In this document: piece by piece, positions 33,779 through 46,000 of the stretch | How positions within the stretch are numbered: position 1 is the first letter of the stretch | Layout: each line of letters starts with the position of its first letter | Assembly (NCBI GenBank): GCA_032358255.1 | Contig: JAULBX010001114.1 | Span: 248,001-312,000, forward strand | Direction of reading: 5' to 3' | Length of the DNA stretch: 64,000 nt | Source: Heterotrichella gracilis | Taxonomy: Eukaryota; Sar; Xanthophyceae; Tribonematales; Xanthonemataceae | The notes under the pieces: model-generated | What the model was told of the DNA's origin: nothing | Seen by the model: the letters and a program-made list of their open reading frames with translations, nothing else | Databases searched by the model: none | Made by a program: the position numbers and the translations under genes

Positions 33779-34048
33779 ATGTCTGCACCACCACCTCAGT
33801 TTCCCATAAAGGAAAGGGCAAAAAAGACTGGCAAGATGCCCAACCTGTGGGCAACTGCTGCCCAAAAGCGTGCCCTAGAGGAGGCACCCGAGGCAGGTTT
33901 TGATCCACCCTATCCGCCCCCACCGGGCGCCCCACTCCTGGAGCAACAGCTGCAGCAGCCCATGTTGAGCTCAAGTGCCAAGGTGCAGCCGCCATCCATT
34001 GAAGTCCAGAAGCATGCACCCGGACAGACCAAGAAGTTCAAGCACTAG
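33779..34048 (+). CDS. Unknown small basic Pro-rich protein (paralogue 2)
   Basis: The frame is 89 residues. As in its neighbour at 32032, the ATG directly follows a pyrimidine-rich run ending GTGCAG. It is Pro/Gln-rich, with LLEQQLQQPMLSSS and a basic end QTKKFKH. The order of elements (Pro-rich, LEQQL, Ser, basic tail) parallels the gene at 32032-32757, which is longer. Downstream of each gene a GGATCAATAGATGCCCATCC block recurs (33139 and 34271), which supports a tandem duplication. No family is recognised. Confidence 0.38.
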   Translation: MSAPPPQFPIKERAKKTGKMPNLWATAAQKRALEEAPEAGFDPPYPPPPGAPLLEQQLQQPMLSSSAKVQPPSIEVQKHAPGQTKKFKH

Positions 34049-35423
34049 TGCTATCTTAGCTAGCCCAGGTCCTCAGTTAGCCACCACCTAGACCCCGCCA
34101 CCACTTGTGCCCCGCCTAACCCTAGGCAGCTGCCCTATATGCTAACCCCTCAGATGCCTACAGCCCAAGAACTGACAATGCTCCCTGTCTGAAAAATACC
34201 ATTTGGGGATCCTGAGCCAGATGGATCTTGTCCCCACATTGCCCAAGATGCGGCATGGCTGCTACGAGGGGATGGATCAATAGATGCCCATCCCAGGATG
34301 CGTGGGCACCCCCACACGGACTCCAAAGGCCTCGGAGCAGCTGCAGAGGATGGTGGTGCGCGCGGCGGCAGCGATGAAGCTAGTGGGTGGACCATTTGGA
34401 TGTGTAGAATTTGCCAGTGACGTGACCGTTAGGTGGTGTCGCCAGAATCATTGGCATCATGCTATGATAGTGGTAAACATACTATGGTGGGCACAGGCCA
34501 CTGGCCTGCACTCTGGGGTATCTAGGGTATTACCCTAGGTAGCCGAGAGTCTAGTGCCCCTGCATAGCCTGCATGCATTTTTGGGGAGGCCAAGGGAATG
34601 CCTACTAGGATCGGATTGACAATATTTGGGGATCGTCGCCGGTCACCCACTTAAACTGCCCGTGTGTCACACCGCAGCAGCTAGTGTATGCAATACCCTT
34701 ATCTAGGGTTTATTATGACTCAAGCAGAGTCCTACACATGGTGCATACGAAGGGTAATGTGTCCTCCGAGCCTCGGGGCTGCCGAGGGCCTCTTTTTGCT
34801 CAGCCTGAGGATTGACAGCGCGCGTTCCTGCATAATTGCTTTTTGGTGCGCACATTGTTGCCTGTCGACACGATCATGTGTTGCACACAGAATGAATAAT
34901 TATGAATGAATCATCTACAAAACGGGTTGTTGAGGTATTTGCCTGTTTCCGTTCAGAACCTGAAATTCAATGAATCATCTCCAAACCACTCGTGGGACCA
35001 ACAGAGTCCCTTCCTGTCAATCAAATATTGTGACTTGGCATCATAATACTTGCATGCTATACGCGTAACCAACCGGCAGATAACATACGCATAGCCCCCA
35101 AGGCAATCAGGAAACTCGTCACTTAACCACCACAGGGGTTGTGTGCGTGCACTGCAAGTTGTTCACGAGATTGCGATGTGCAACAGCTGCAGGATATGTC
35201 AAATTGAACCAATCAAACTTTAAATCGCACCAAGTTCAAATGCGTAATGGATGGTGTTCAGCAATCACAATCACATGTGCTTGCAAAACAACCAGCTTGC
35301 ACAACCCACACGATGACCATGTGCATGACAGGTGACGATGTCCCACACAGGCCATGCCATCGCATGTGACATCAGTAATGACATGACTGGGTCACCTCAG
35401 GAGGACCCCACCCACTCCCACCC
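34049..35423. other. Gene-less stretch left of the MITE
   Basis: It includes the second GGATCAATAGATGCCCATCC block (34271) and no supported exon. A TGAATCATCTACAAA/TGAATCATCTCCAAA pair lies near 34905 and 34970. Confidence 0.5.
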
Positions 35424-35431
35424 TTCATCTC

Positions 35432-35979
35432 TAGGGTTGTGCGAATGCGTATATTTTCTTGCCATATACCAGTGTATACCAGTATATACCGGTATATACC
35501 GTATATACTGGTTATTAAAGCGTATATATTTAGATTATCACAGTAATGAATAAAAGCACTGATTATACCGCTAAATAGACCACTTCAACCCTTATAAGGC
35601 ACAGCCAGACCAAAAGGCGTGCATACACGTTGCTCAAAGTGCCAGCAAACACGTACTGACACCCCAGGGGGTCCCCCATTCACTCGGACATGGTCGCCTG
35701 CATTCGAATTCGAATTCGAATTCGAATTGGAATGCAGACGAAGTAATTAACCTGCTTTCGACGAGTTAAGTATCTGTTTGCAATTTCTGCGCTTTATTGG
35801 GTCGGAAACGTCGTGCCGTACAAGCCGACGGCCGTCGCCGACGGCGTCGGCGCTCAGAAAACCCTCAATAAGGGTGTTAGTCGTATACGGTATATGGCAG
35901 CCTTTTTTCTCATATACTTGTATATACCGGTATATACGGTATACGGTATTTGACCGTATATACGGTATGCGCAACCCTA
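35432..35979. mobile_element. hAT-type MITE (non-autonomous DNA transposon)
   Basis: The element is 548 bp. Its ends are inverted: TAGGGTTGTGCGAATGCGTA on the left, and on the right the complement of TAGGGTTGCGCATACCGTAT. It is flanked by TTCATCTC (35424-35431) and ATCATCTC (35980-35987), an 8-bp target duplication with one mismatch, as hAT elements make. The subterminal parts are packed with TATACCGGTATA-like palindromes on both sides. The middle has a TTCGAATTCGAA run at about 35705-35728 and a GC-rich CGACGGC palindrome. It has no transposase ORF. It ends about 70 bp beyond the stop codon of the CLD1 gene, so it probably lies in or just past that gene's 3' UTR. Confidence 0.82.
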
Positions 35980-36051
35980 ATCATCTCCCACCACCCTCCC
36001 ACGCACCCCCACCCACCACCCACCCCCACCACCCACCCTGTCCCACCACCC

Positions 36052-39004
36052 TCACAAGTGGTTGACCTCAAGCCACGGCAGCACCACCCGGTGCAGGGCC
36101 TCGGGGTTGTCATCGTGCGGGCAGTGGCCCACCCCAGGGAGCGTCACAAATTCCGTGGCATCCCGCACCCCCGGGAGGGCCTGGAAATACCTCCCCACTG
36201 GCCCATCCATGGGGGTGAAAGTGTCCCTGTCCCCCCACACCAGGAGGAGGGGCCCGGATACATCTGGCATGAGGGCCTCTGGGCGGGGCCCAGGGGGGCC
36301 TGTGATGATGGAGACAAAGGCGGGGAGGGCGCCTTCGTCGCCTGCAAGGGTGGGTGGGTGGGGTGGTGGGGGTTGCTGGTGGGGCGTTCCAAGGGGTGCA
36401 TGTGAGGTGGACACGCGGGCATGTGGACATGAGTGTCTTTGCAGCAGGGTACACAGATATACAAACAGTCAGGGCATTGATATACCCCTGGCTACAGCAA
36501 CCGTCGCGAGAGCAAGCCCTGCTGGACTTTGCATGCGGCAGCGCATACTCTCAAATTGTGTCCACTCAAATCATTACCATGTATCCATATTACATGCATT
36601 CCGACACAAAAAGCCAATTAGTTTCCACCTACATGATGGGTTGTATATTATGTCCACCAGCTCGTCATCCACAGAAGTTTGGGTCACGTACACACCCTGC
36701 ATGCCATGACAGGCAGGATTTCGATATGATGAAAACGTGTGTTGTGCAATATTCAAGCAATTGGCATTGGATTGGTTCGATCCATGTAAAATAAGGGAGT
36801 GTACTAAAGAAGAAGAACCACCCTGACTGGGTGGAGCAAGTGCACATGGATGAGCCCAATACTGGCATGGATTACTGATTATAATATATATATGCAAAAC
36901 GTGTTGAAAAATTCTGAATGCTTTATAACCACAGCAATCCCCCAGATGGGTATATGGGTGCACAATTTGTGGCCAGCTGGTTGGTAATGCAGCATTAGTA
37001 ATGCAGTATTAGTAATGCTGCATTAGGCATGTGTTGGATACGTTTTCTGGCCTTCGGCCACAGCGGTCCCCAGACCTGGGGAGGCATGCAGAGAGCAACT
37101 CACACCCTACATGCAGGTTAAGAGAAATATAGAACTCGCAATTTCAAGCCAAATGGATCAGGCCGTTGGTGTTTCCTTCCCACCTGCAGCACAGTGCGTA
37201 TGTTCTCCCTTGACCGGAACTTGTCGAAAAGGTAACGCGCCACCGAAGCCTGGCTGAGCAGGTAATCGATGAGCAGAAAGATGGGCATGGCCAGCTGGAT
37301 GCGCCAGTCATCGGAGATGGCCTTGTTGTTCATCCCCCCCGCACAGTTGAGTAGAATGGTCCCCTTGACTCGCCCCCCGCTGCCGGCGTTCACCTGCCAT
37401 GGGGAGCATTCAGGAATATTAGCTGATAGTATAGGAACAGATATGTCCAATGACCATACATTGTGGTAAGCGGCCGGAAAGGGGCACCCTGGGGGAGCGC
37501 ATGGATGCCATGCAACAGCAGTGGGTACCTCACCACCGCACTGAAACCAGTTGTGAACCAATGACGTCTGCTGCATGCCAACTACCATTGTGCTCGGGTT
37601 CAGGGTAGGAGTGTTTCATGCCAATATGGCATAGTCAGCCCCAAACGTAGAAATCATGGCATCGAAAGGGATGCATTGGGCTGGCACTTTTGGCAGCATG
37701 GGCACGTGGCTGGCACTATTGGCAGAATGGGCAGGCTCCTGCCAAAAAGTATCCAAACCCAGACCCTACACTTCCCTTAACGTTCCTGACAGGGACCCTA
37801 AAACCCTTTATGATCCTGACAATTATCCTGCCACAAGCTTGGCTCCCCATGGCGTTGCCCACCAGCAGAGGCACCCCTAGAAACCCCTCTTGGACCCAAA
37901 AATGCTCTCTTTAAATCCCTTCCAAAACCCTACCATGAGGCACGCCAAGCTCCCGATGAAGTTCCCCACCAGCACCACCCACACCCACACCCTAGAAAAT
38001 CATTTAAGACCGTAGCAAACCCTCTCAGCCCCCGCACAAAACCCTACCATGAGGCACGCCAGGCTCCCGATAGAATTCCCCACCAGCACCACCGGCGCAT
38101 CCACAAACTCCGACATAAAGTCCAGCAGCAGGTCCCGCCAGGTCTCCATGGTGTACCCTATCAAGGGTTTGTCCGACTCGCCAAACCCTAGCAGGTCGAC
38201 CGCGTACACCTTGTAGCCTGCTGCGGCCAGCACGGGGATGTTCTTCCGGAAGTGTCCGATGGAGGCCCCAAAGCCGTGGACCAATAGGATGGGCTTGCCG
38301 CAGCCCGTCACCTGTGTGTGGTGTGTGTGTGGTGGGTGGGTGGAGTGGGTGGTTTATGGGTGGGGGAGGTGGTGAGGGTGGATGGGTTTGTTCAGGTGGG
38401 GAGACGTGTGGGTTTGCAGCTGAAGGGTGGAGTAAGTGTGTCGTTATGGGAATCACATGGCCTGGGATTGGGATCCGGAGGGGACGGGCAACGCCAAAGG
38501 TGGTGGGTGGACCCATGAGGCATATGAGGTGACACAGTGAATAGCACCCACACTACCCCACTTCGCCCCACCAGCTTCACCTGAAGCAGAGACAGCAAGC
38601 GTCCAGGTGTATAATCAAACTGCCAGTGCAATACCCTAGGGTTGCTAACCGCTAGCCACAGACCAACCAGTGGAGCCCCTCATATGCCTGCCATGCCACC
38701 GTACCGCATATCGTATCTTGTGGCCTTGCCACAACCAGCTGTGGACCGTGTAGGGAGCGGGGATTGCTGCAGCAGGCACCCCGCTGCTGCTTTCTGCTGG
38801 GCTGCTCTCACTTGGTATCGTCCCTGCCTCACACCTTGTGACTAGGCCAGTGGGTGGGTGGGGATGGCGAGGGGACGTGGCCAGCCCACGACGAGGTTTG
38901 GATAGGCGAACGGGTAGGGTACGAACGGGAAGTGATGCACAAGAGTGGTGCGAGTTTACCCTGGATTGGACAGAGGCCAGCCTGTGTACCGACACCGTCT
39001 GCAT
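36052..39004 (-). CDS. CLD1: Chlorophyll dephytylase-like alpha/beta hydrolase, plastid
   Basis: Five minus-strand exons keep phase from ATG to stop: 39004-38705, 38311-38048, 37393-37184, 36696-36633 and 36341-36052, giving 375 residues. Residues 1-60 form a Ser/Arg/Val-rich transit peptide (MQTVSVHRLASVQS). Then come WLWQGHKIRYA, the oxyanion motif LLVHGFGAS, VYAVDLLGFGESDKP, the nucleophile elbow GNSIG (Ser180), ILLNCAGGMNNKAISDDWRI, VDDELVDII, FVSIITGPPGPRPEAL, the acid in VWGDRDTFTP and the His in GVGHCPHDD (His352). This order and these motifs match Arabidopsis CLD1 (At5g38520) closely, and the length is similar (362 from memory). CLD1 removes phytol from chlorophyll a on thylakoids during photosystem II repair. 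Decayed copies of the elbow-coding exon end sit in intron 2. Confidence 0.86.
37828..38080. repeat. Three copies of the CLD1 exon 2 3' edge (nucleophile elbow) with donor
   Basis: On the minus strand the exon end GGGAGCCTGGCGTGCCTCAT plus GGTAGGGTTTTG is repeated about 115 bp downstream (near 37932), where the catalytic Ser codon has become TTC. A third, more decayed copy lies about 105 bp further on. The first two copies keep an ATG|GTAGGG donor. Confidence 0.87.
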
Positions 39005-39943
39005 CGTGAGAACAGCAGAGATGCCGCTGACAGGGCGAAGCAAAGAACTGCACTTTGGCTACCAAAGGACCGGCAATTGGGAGGCAATGGCAGGTGGTAA
39101 CACAGCAAAGGCTTCCTTTCAGCCAAGCCGTGCACTGCAAACGATTTGGGTCCAAAAACTATGTGTGGTGAGGGGGGTGGCTACCAGTTTAGGCTACTGA
39201 TGGTTGCACGCTATGGGGTAGGAAGCACGGGAAAGTTTGTGTGGACAGCTTGTCCATAAAAATATATTGACCCACTAGCCTGGGTTGTTCACCCTTGTTG
39301 TGTTGGTGGGTGAGACCGAATGCCATTTTATTTTTGGCGGGGAAGTTGAACAGCTATGAGGTCCCCGGGATTTGTAAAAAATTGCAAAGCCACAGTTTTC
39401 AGGTGCAACTTGTTTACAGTGAATGGCAGCCCTTTCCAACGGGCAAGAACGTACTAGCACCCTACCAAAAACACTAAGGCATGCAGAGGTATGCAATAGA
39501 GAATCAACGAGGCAGCCAGTGGCATGGCACCAAATGTGCATAAGAAAAGAAATGTTTACCATAAGGTTGTCAAGAAATTTCATTTTCCTCAGGACAACAA
39601 GGCTGTGTGGTATGCATGGTGCGTAAGCAATTGAGCAGGCTGCCTGTCCTGTCTTGGAATGCACGTATAATAAAGCTATCAACTGAGAGCAGTGCCAAAC
39701 ACAACCACATGCCACCACCACCAAAGTACCACTCTAGCGAAAGCCTTTCCCCGGATACGTCACCCATTTTCACCGTGCCATTTCCAACCCTAGATAGACA
39801 CCTCAACTGGACCACCACCTCATTCAGGACGCATCCCACCCCTGCTTAGTCCCAAAATCCATGTCCACGTGCCGCACCCTACAAACCCTAACCTACCGCC
39901 CGCTAACAGCACAATGCAGAGGCTGCACCCTCCAAACCCTACC
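39005..39943. other. Intergenic: 3' flank of the BRCA1/BARD1-like gene and CLD1 5' flank
   Basis: The CLD1 promoter must lie at the left end of this stretch. The copies of the BRCA1/BARD1-like C-terminal coding end lie at its right edge. Nothing else is recognised. Confidence 0.5.
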
Positions 39944-40010
39944 CTAGGGTCCGCCAACAGCGTACTGGTCCAGTGGCTGCACCCTATAGGCACTGGCGCA
40001 GTCAGGCAGC
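39850..40010. repeat. Copies of the last coding segment of the BRCA1/BARD1-like gene beyond its stop
   Basis: On the minus strand a unit of about 52 bp starting GGGTGCAGCC (real: codons for VQPLDQYAVGGP and stop) recurs near 39933 and 39880, each followed by TAGGGTTTG-like sequence. The two extra copies lie past the stop codon and are diverged. Confidence 0.75.
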
Positions 40011-43000
40011 CACTTTACCGACAGCTGGCGTGCCGCGGAGGCGCCGCGTGGCGCGTTTGCAGGCACCTGGTACTCCTCCCCTACTAGGGTAATCGCGGAG
40101 GGTGAGGCGCGGGTGAGGACCCTAGCGCCTGCAGCCGTGGCGACGGTTGCCATGTCGTGGCGGTTGGCCACGCTCCCTGCAAGTGGTAGGAACCTATTCC
40201 GAGGGTGGTATTCTGAGGGGGGGATAACAACAGTGTGGCCATCTTCGTCGTTATTTACGTAATTCTTATCATAACAGGTGAGGGCATGCATACAAAGAAA
40301 CTTTACTAAAGCAATCCTTTTTATTTTTCATTCATGGTAATCAGCAGTGCAGTCAGACAAGCAGTCACCATCTCCAAAGTGAACAGGAAAACTGCCCCCC
40401 CCTTCTCCCCCCGCCAGCCCACCCACCGTGCAGGAAGATGTTGTAACCCTTGAGCAGGGTTTTCCCTGCAGCCCCCTCCCGCCCCCGCCGCGGGCCCCCC
40501 ATGCAGTCCGCCTGGGGAGTGCATGTGTCCCCAGTAACTTCGTACCCCCCCTCCTCCACACCCGCATCACCCCCCTTGCATGCCTCCAGCCACGCGGGGG
40601 TGACCAGCCACTTGCCCATCAGCACAGCCATGAGGTACTTGAAGGTGCGCCTGCAGCGGTAGGGTTTGGAGTTGGAGTTTTGATGCAGCGGGGAGGGTTT
40701 GGAGATAGGGTATTGATGATATAGGTAGAGTTTGGAGCCATTTGACCAGCAGCACAGCCATGAGGTAACTGGAAGGTGCGCCTGCAGTGGGAAGGGCTTC
40801 CCATTAGGGTTTTGGCGCAGCAGGTAGGTTTTGGAGCGGTTTGCCAGCAGCGGGTGCTAACGTGTGGTAGTACATTCGTTTTTGGCCCAAATGCAATGAG
40901 GATACGGTGGGTAGCAGTTTGAGGTTGGAGTGCTGGCGCATGGGCAAGGGTGTGCGCTGGCCAATAGCAAGGGTAACCAGGTAAATGGAATATTTTGGGC
41001 TGTTTTGGCCAGCGCGCATCTGTCAAGGGGGCGGCTAATAACACAAATCACATGACTGTTGTGTTATTACCCTTGCCAACAGCCCTGGATGCATGTCATA
41101 ATTATAACCCAACAACAGCAATAATAACAGCCCTGGTGATGTCCCCTCCCTTGCCCTCCCTTGCTCATCCACGCTGCGCACCACATGGGTGACACCCTAA
41201 CAAACCCTACTGATACCCTAGAGACACCCTACCGCGACCCCCCTACCTTGCCCTCCCCTGTTCATCCACGCTGCACACCACATGGGTGACGTCATCCGAC
41301 CAGTCCTTCTTAAGCTTGCAGCCTGCAAGGGGGAAGGGGTTGAGCTCATAAGTGGAGGGAATAGGGGTTGAGCTCATAAGTGGAGGGAAAAGACCATCAA
41401 ATGATCCCAACGACGCGCATTTCCCCCTTAAAATATCTGAAGGTTTCCTTATGGCAACTGATTGGTCCCTATGGCAATACTGTATTGTGGCAATGAAGTA
41501 TTGTGGCAATGAACGTACTACATTTTGGATTCAGGTGGGGGAAAAAATTGCCGTGCTTCCACCCTCTATCCACCCAACCCTCACCTGCCCCTCGCGCCAC
41601 CTCCCCCAGGGCCACCCTCTCCTCTCCCACCAGGCTGGATCCAGTCAGCACCCAGTGGCGGGAGGAGGGGGTCCAGCTGCCACCACCTGGCGCTGATGTG
41701 GCGGCGGGTGGTTGTGATGTGGCCGCTGCTGGTTGGGACGAAGCCACACTGGGCGCTGGCGCACGCCTTTTGGCCGCTGGGGCATCCTGGTACACCAATG
41801 GAAGGATCAAAATTTAAAACATAGAGGGGGGTGCAAATGCGACGCAAATTCATCCTGCTGGTGCACCAAGGGGAGGATTGCAATCAATCACTATCAGCAT
41901 ACAGTAACCGCCGCGGCTGTCATCCATGTGACAGTCTTTGCGGCGGGCTTTCGTCAGTATTATGTTGTTGTGTTATGTGACAATCCTGCACCTGGTAATA
42001 CATGTTCTATATGGCAATCCTGCATCGGGGATTTCTCCTTACCGATTCAGCAGCTTGGCGCTTGCGGGATGCACCAACCCCCCTGCTGTCTGTGGCTGTG
42101 GCTGTGGCTGTGGCTGCAGCTAGAGGTGTGGGTGATGGCTCAGCGTGGGTGGGGCAGTGCAGGTGGAATGCGACATGATCAAACTGCGTCCCCTGTGCGG
42201 CTTTGGCACAAGGGAGGTGGTAGGTCTTGCGGCATCTGTGACGGGGAGGTTATGGACATTGTTATTTCATTTGTTTGTTTAAGAAAAAGCAACTACAAAA
42301 AATATATGCACAAACTTGCAATTGGCTGGGACACACACCTAGCATGCACAATGCAAGCAGGCAGGGTGCCACACCTGCCCTCTTGGCACCCCAGTGACGC
42401 TCCCCCCTTGCCGCACTCCGTGCACCGCAGTTTTGCAGCCCTGGCCACCTCATCAGCCACATGAGCAAGGCCATGTGGGGCGCCTTCATCCTACAAGGGG
42501 GAAATACACAGGTCAGGTTGGTGGCAAACCCTAGGGTAAGGGTAACCAGCAATTGGTGGGTGCTGGAGATATGAGGAACCCAAACATGACAATGATGCTT
42601 TGTAGAACGCTTGCCACTCGACCCAAAGGAAGTGTAAAAGGGATATGCATCATTTAGCATTGGGTACCCTGTACTGTTAACTGTACCCCATGGGTAATAC
42701 CCTGTTGCCATTAGTACCCTGGTTCAATTCACGGCTGGACAACTGTTGCCTTGGATTGACACCATTACCCCTAGCAGCAACCCTGCTCAGCTACCCACCT
42801 GAAACACCCGAGGGGCCCACATGGCACACTCCCGATGCACCGCAATCGCATTCTCCCCATGGTCAAACACCAGCAGCTCGCCAAGCTCCCCCCCTTGGCC
42901 ACCCCCACAGAACCCGCACCCCTCCACACCTTGCTGCTGCAAGTATATAAATCCCATTTAATATCAAAAAAATAGTTCAATAATTATTATAAATAACCAG

Positions 43001-46000
43001 AAGAAATGTCACTGGAGTGGGAAGTGGCATGTGCGTGAAATGTGCTACATGCGCCACTTACAAGTTATGATGAAGAAAGTTAGTTGATTTCATTCGTTAA
43101 CTCTAAATGCTACGCAGCCTGTCCTTGAACAGGCACGATGGCCAAGGAAGAGGGGTAAGCTAAGGAAAAGGCATTGCCCTCCTATTCGCTATTCTCCCTA
43201 CCGTTTGCTGCTGTGACAACCTCCCCGCGGCCTTGACACCACCACGCCTGTTCCCCCCCTGGTGCATGGGCGCAGCACCAGCCAGCAGCTGCGCAGGGGT
43301 GGGTACTCCGGTGGCAGGGGAGTGGGTGGTGGTGGAGGCGGAGGGGTGGTGCTTGGTGGTGGTGGTGGTGCCAGGTGGCGCCTCCTCGTGGGTGGTGGGT
43401 GGGCGAGGGGTGTGGCACACTTTGCACTTCTGGTGGGAGCCCTACAGGGGAGGAATGGCAGTGTCAGCAAGAGAGGGGGAGGGCAATATCGCAATGTCGG
43501 GTGGGCTGTGGACTTGACATTGCGGTCACGTGGTATTGTAATCAGTACTGGGATTTTTTGTTAAAATCAGAAGCTTAGCTCTGACCTGCATCCACCTATG
43601 TCCACTCCATGGCGAGACTTCAGAGGAAAGGCATATACCAAGTTTTTTAACTTTTCTTTTCTCTTCATAAGCGTGGACATTGGTGTCCATGCATGGAGTC
43701 AGATGAGAGAACTACCCCCTGCCCCTCCCCTCCTCTGTTCTTCACCTTGTTGTCGTAGGTGCATGCCCCACATGCCCAGACCAGGTGGCGTGCCAGGTGG
43801 CGCTTGCCATGTGCACCATGTGGCGTGACCACAGAGGCCGGGTGCAGGCCGGGGGTGGGGGTGGGGGTGGGGGCACCGCCAGACGACCTCCCCTCCTGCA
43901 TCACTGTCGGGGTCGATCTCCTCCCCTTGGCGCTGGGTGCCTGTGGGTGGTTGGGCGACGAGGGAGGGTTATGGATGGTTTGCACAGGCATGCCCCAAGT
44001 TGCAGCCGCCATGGTGACGTAACATCAACATTGACAATCACACAATCCAGCATAAATTACATGGCAAGGCATTCACCCTAAACCCTCTGTGGTGTGCAAG
44101 TGTACATTGCGGGAACAATGGCAGCAATGGTGATGTAAAAGGAGTCCAACGATGATTGGGATACCCGCCACCCGTACCTTGACAGACGCAGCAGCCGGTG
44201 CCCCCTCTTTCCCCCCTGTCTTCTTTTCTTCTCGAGCCTCCTCTGCACCATCAGCCCCCACCGGTGCCATCTCTTCCCCTGCCACCTGACAGCTGCTGCC
44301 TCCTGATTGGACGTCAGCCGGGGCCCTCGCCATTGTAGCCTCACTCCCAGGGATAACCGCAGCATCATTATCACCCTCGTCAGGGTTCCCAAGCCCTGGC
44401 CCAGATACCCTAGAGGGAGGCGCGGTCACCACCGCCGGCAGCGATGCATCCTCCCCTCCTTCACTTCCATCCATCACCCCCTGGAGGAGAGCATCCACCA
44501 TTTCGCACGCTGCATCCACCTGATCCATCTCCCCCGGGCTCCCCTCCGCCTGACTGTCGCACACCACCCCTGCACCCCCATCATCCACCACCCCCCCTGG
44601 CGCAACACCCAGTGGCAGCGCAGGTGCTGGTGGTGTGGCTGTGGCTGTGGCTGGTGCTGGTGCTGGTGCTGGTGCTGGTGCTGGTGCTGGTGCTGTGGCT
44701 GGTGCTGTGGCTGTGGGTGGGGCTGAGTCAGGCACCTCACATGGGTCGGTGTCACATGGACCTGCTGGCTCAGGTGCTGGTGGTGGTGGTGGTGGTCCTG
44801 CTGCTGCTGCTGCTGGTGGTGGTGGTGCTGTGGGATCGACAGGTGGCTGCGAGGGGTTTTGGGTCCTGGTGCGGGTGCGGGTGCGGGTGCGGGTGCGGGC
44901 CCCCGCAAATGCTGCATGCAGGGTGGCCTGCTGGAGGCGCCCCTTTTGGACCCTTTTCTGGGTTGCTGCGGACCCCTTTGGCGCCACATTTGGGGGCACA
45001 TTTTCTGCCCCGGGAGGTGGGTCGGCGTCTTCTTGAGAGGAGGAGTAGGGCGCGGGCTCCAACTGGGATGCAAACAGTTTCATGAACTCGTCGTCATCTA
45101 TCCCGGGGATCCACGACAACCTGCAAATGGGAAAGTTAACATTAGAGGCCCAGCTGATGCAAGCAATGCATGTCCGCAGTCCCAAATGTGAATGCATGTC
45201 ATATAATATTATGGAAAGCCATGCAGTCTGTGCACTGAGAGTGTTAGTATGTGCCAGCACAGGAGTTCCTCCCCGCACAGATGCGCAAGGCAACACAAGC
45301 AGCCGGGGTGCATGAGAGCTGGGTCCTTGAAATGCACATAAAATCACACATTGGGTAATTGGATATGCACCGTCTCCCATGCAACACCCACCCTGTCATG
45401 CCAGCCGTTGCATCATCCATCCCATCCCCTTCCTCCCCAAAAGCCCCTTCTCCAGTACCACCCCTGGCTCCAGCCTCCACACCAGCCCCATCCTCCCCGC
45501 ATGCCCCCCCTCCATTGCCACCCTCAACACCCTCCTCCAAACAGCTGTCCGGCACAACGCTGTGCATGGCGTGGGCGCCTTCCTCCCCTTCCCCTTGATC
45601 ATCCCCTGCCACCTCTGCCTGGCTCAGCCCAGAATGCGCAGACCAGAAAAACTCCTGCGCCGTGCTGTTGCGTGGTTTCGGAGCATCCCCAGCTACGGCG
45701 TTTGCATCCCCTGGGATTGCATCTAGTCCCAGTGGGGATTGTTGAATCCTGGAAGCTGGCCGTTGGAGCAAGCTGGGAGATGTCTGCACCGCTGCTTCGG
45801 AGTAGGAGGGTGCTGGTTTGGGGTTTAGGGTTTGCTTGGGGGCACGCGCCAGGAGGGTGTGCACCTGGGAGGGTAGCTGGGAGCAGAGGAGGTTTTCACC
45901 TGGAACGAGGATGGAGTAAGAGAAAATTAGGAGATAGAGCTGGCGGTGCAAAACCAGTGATCAGTTGTCTAGAAGCAACGTGCGCTTAGGGCCTTAAAGG

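Noticed and set aside
44444-45085. Long plus-strand frame rich in Leu-Val repeats opposite the BRCA1/BARD1-like exon 5
   Set aside because: It is the antisense reading of a Pro-Ala/Arg-Thr hexanucleotide repeat. The minus-strand exon has phase-consistent neighbours and domains.
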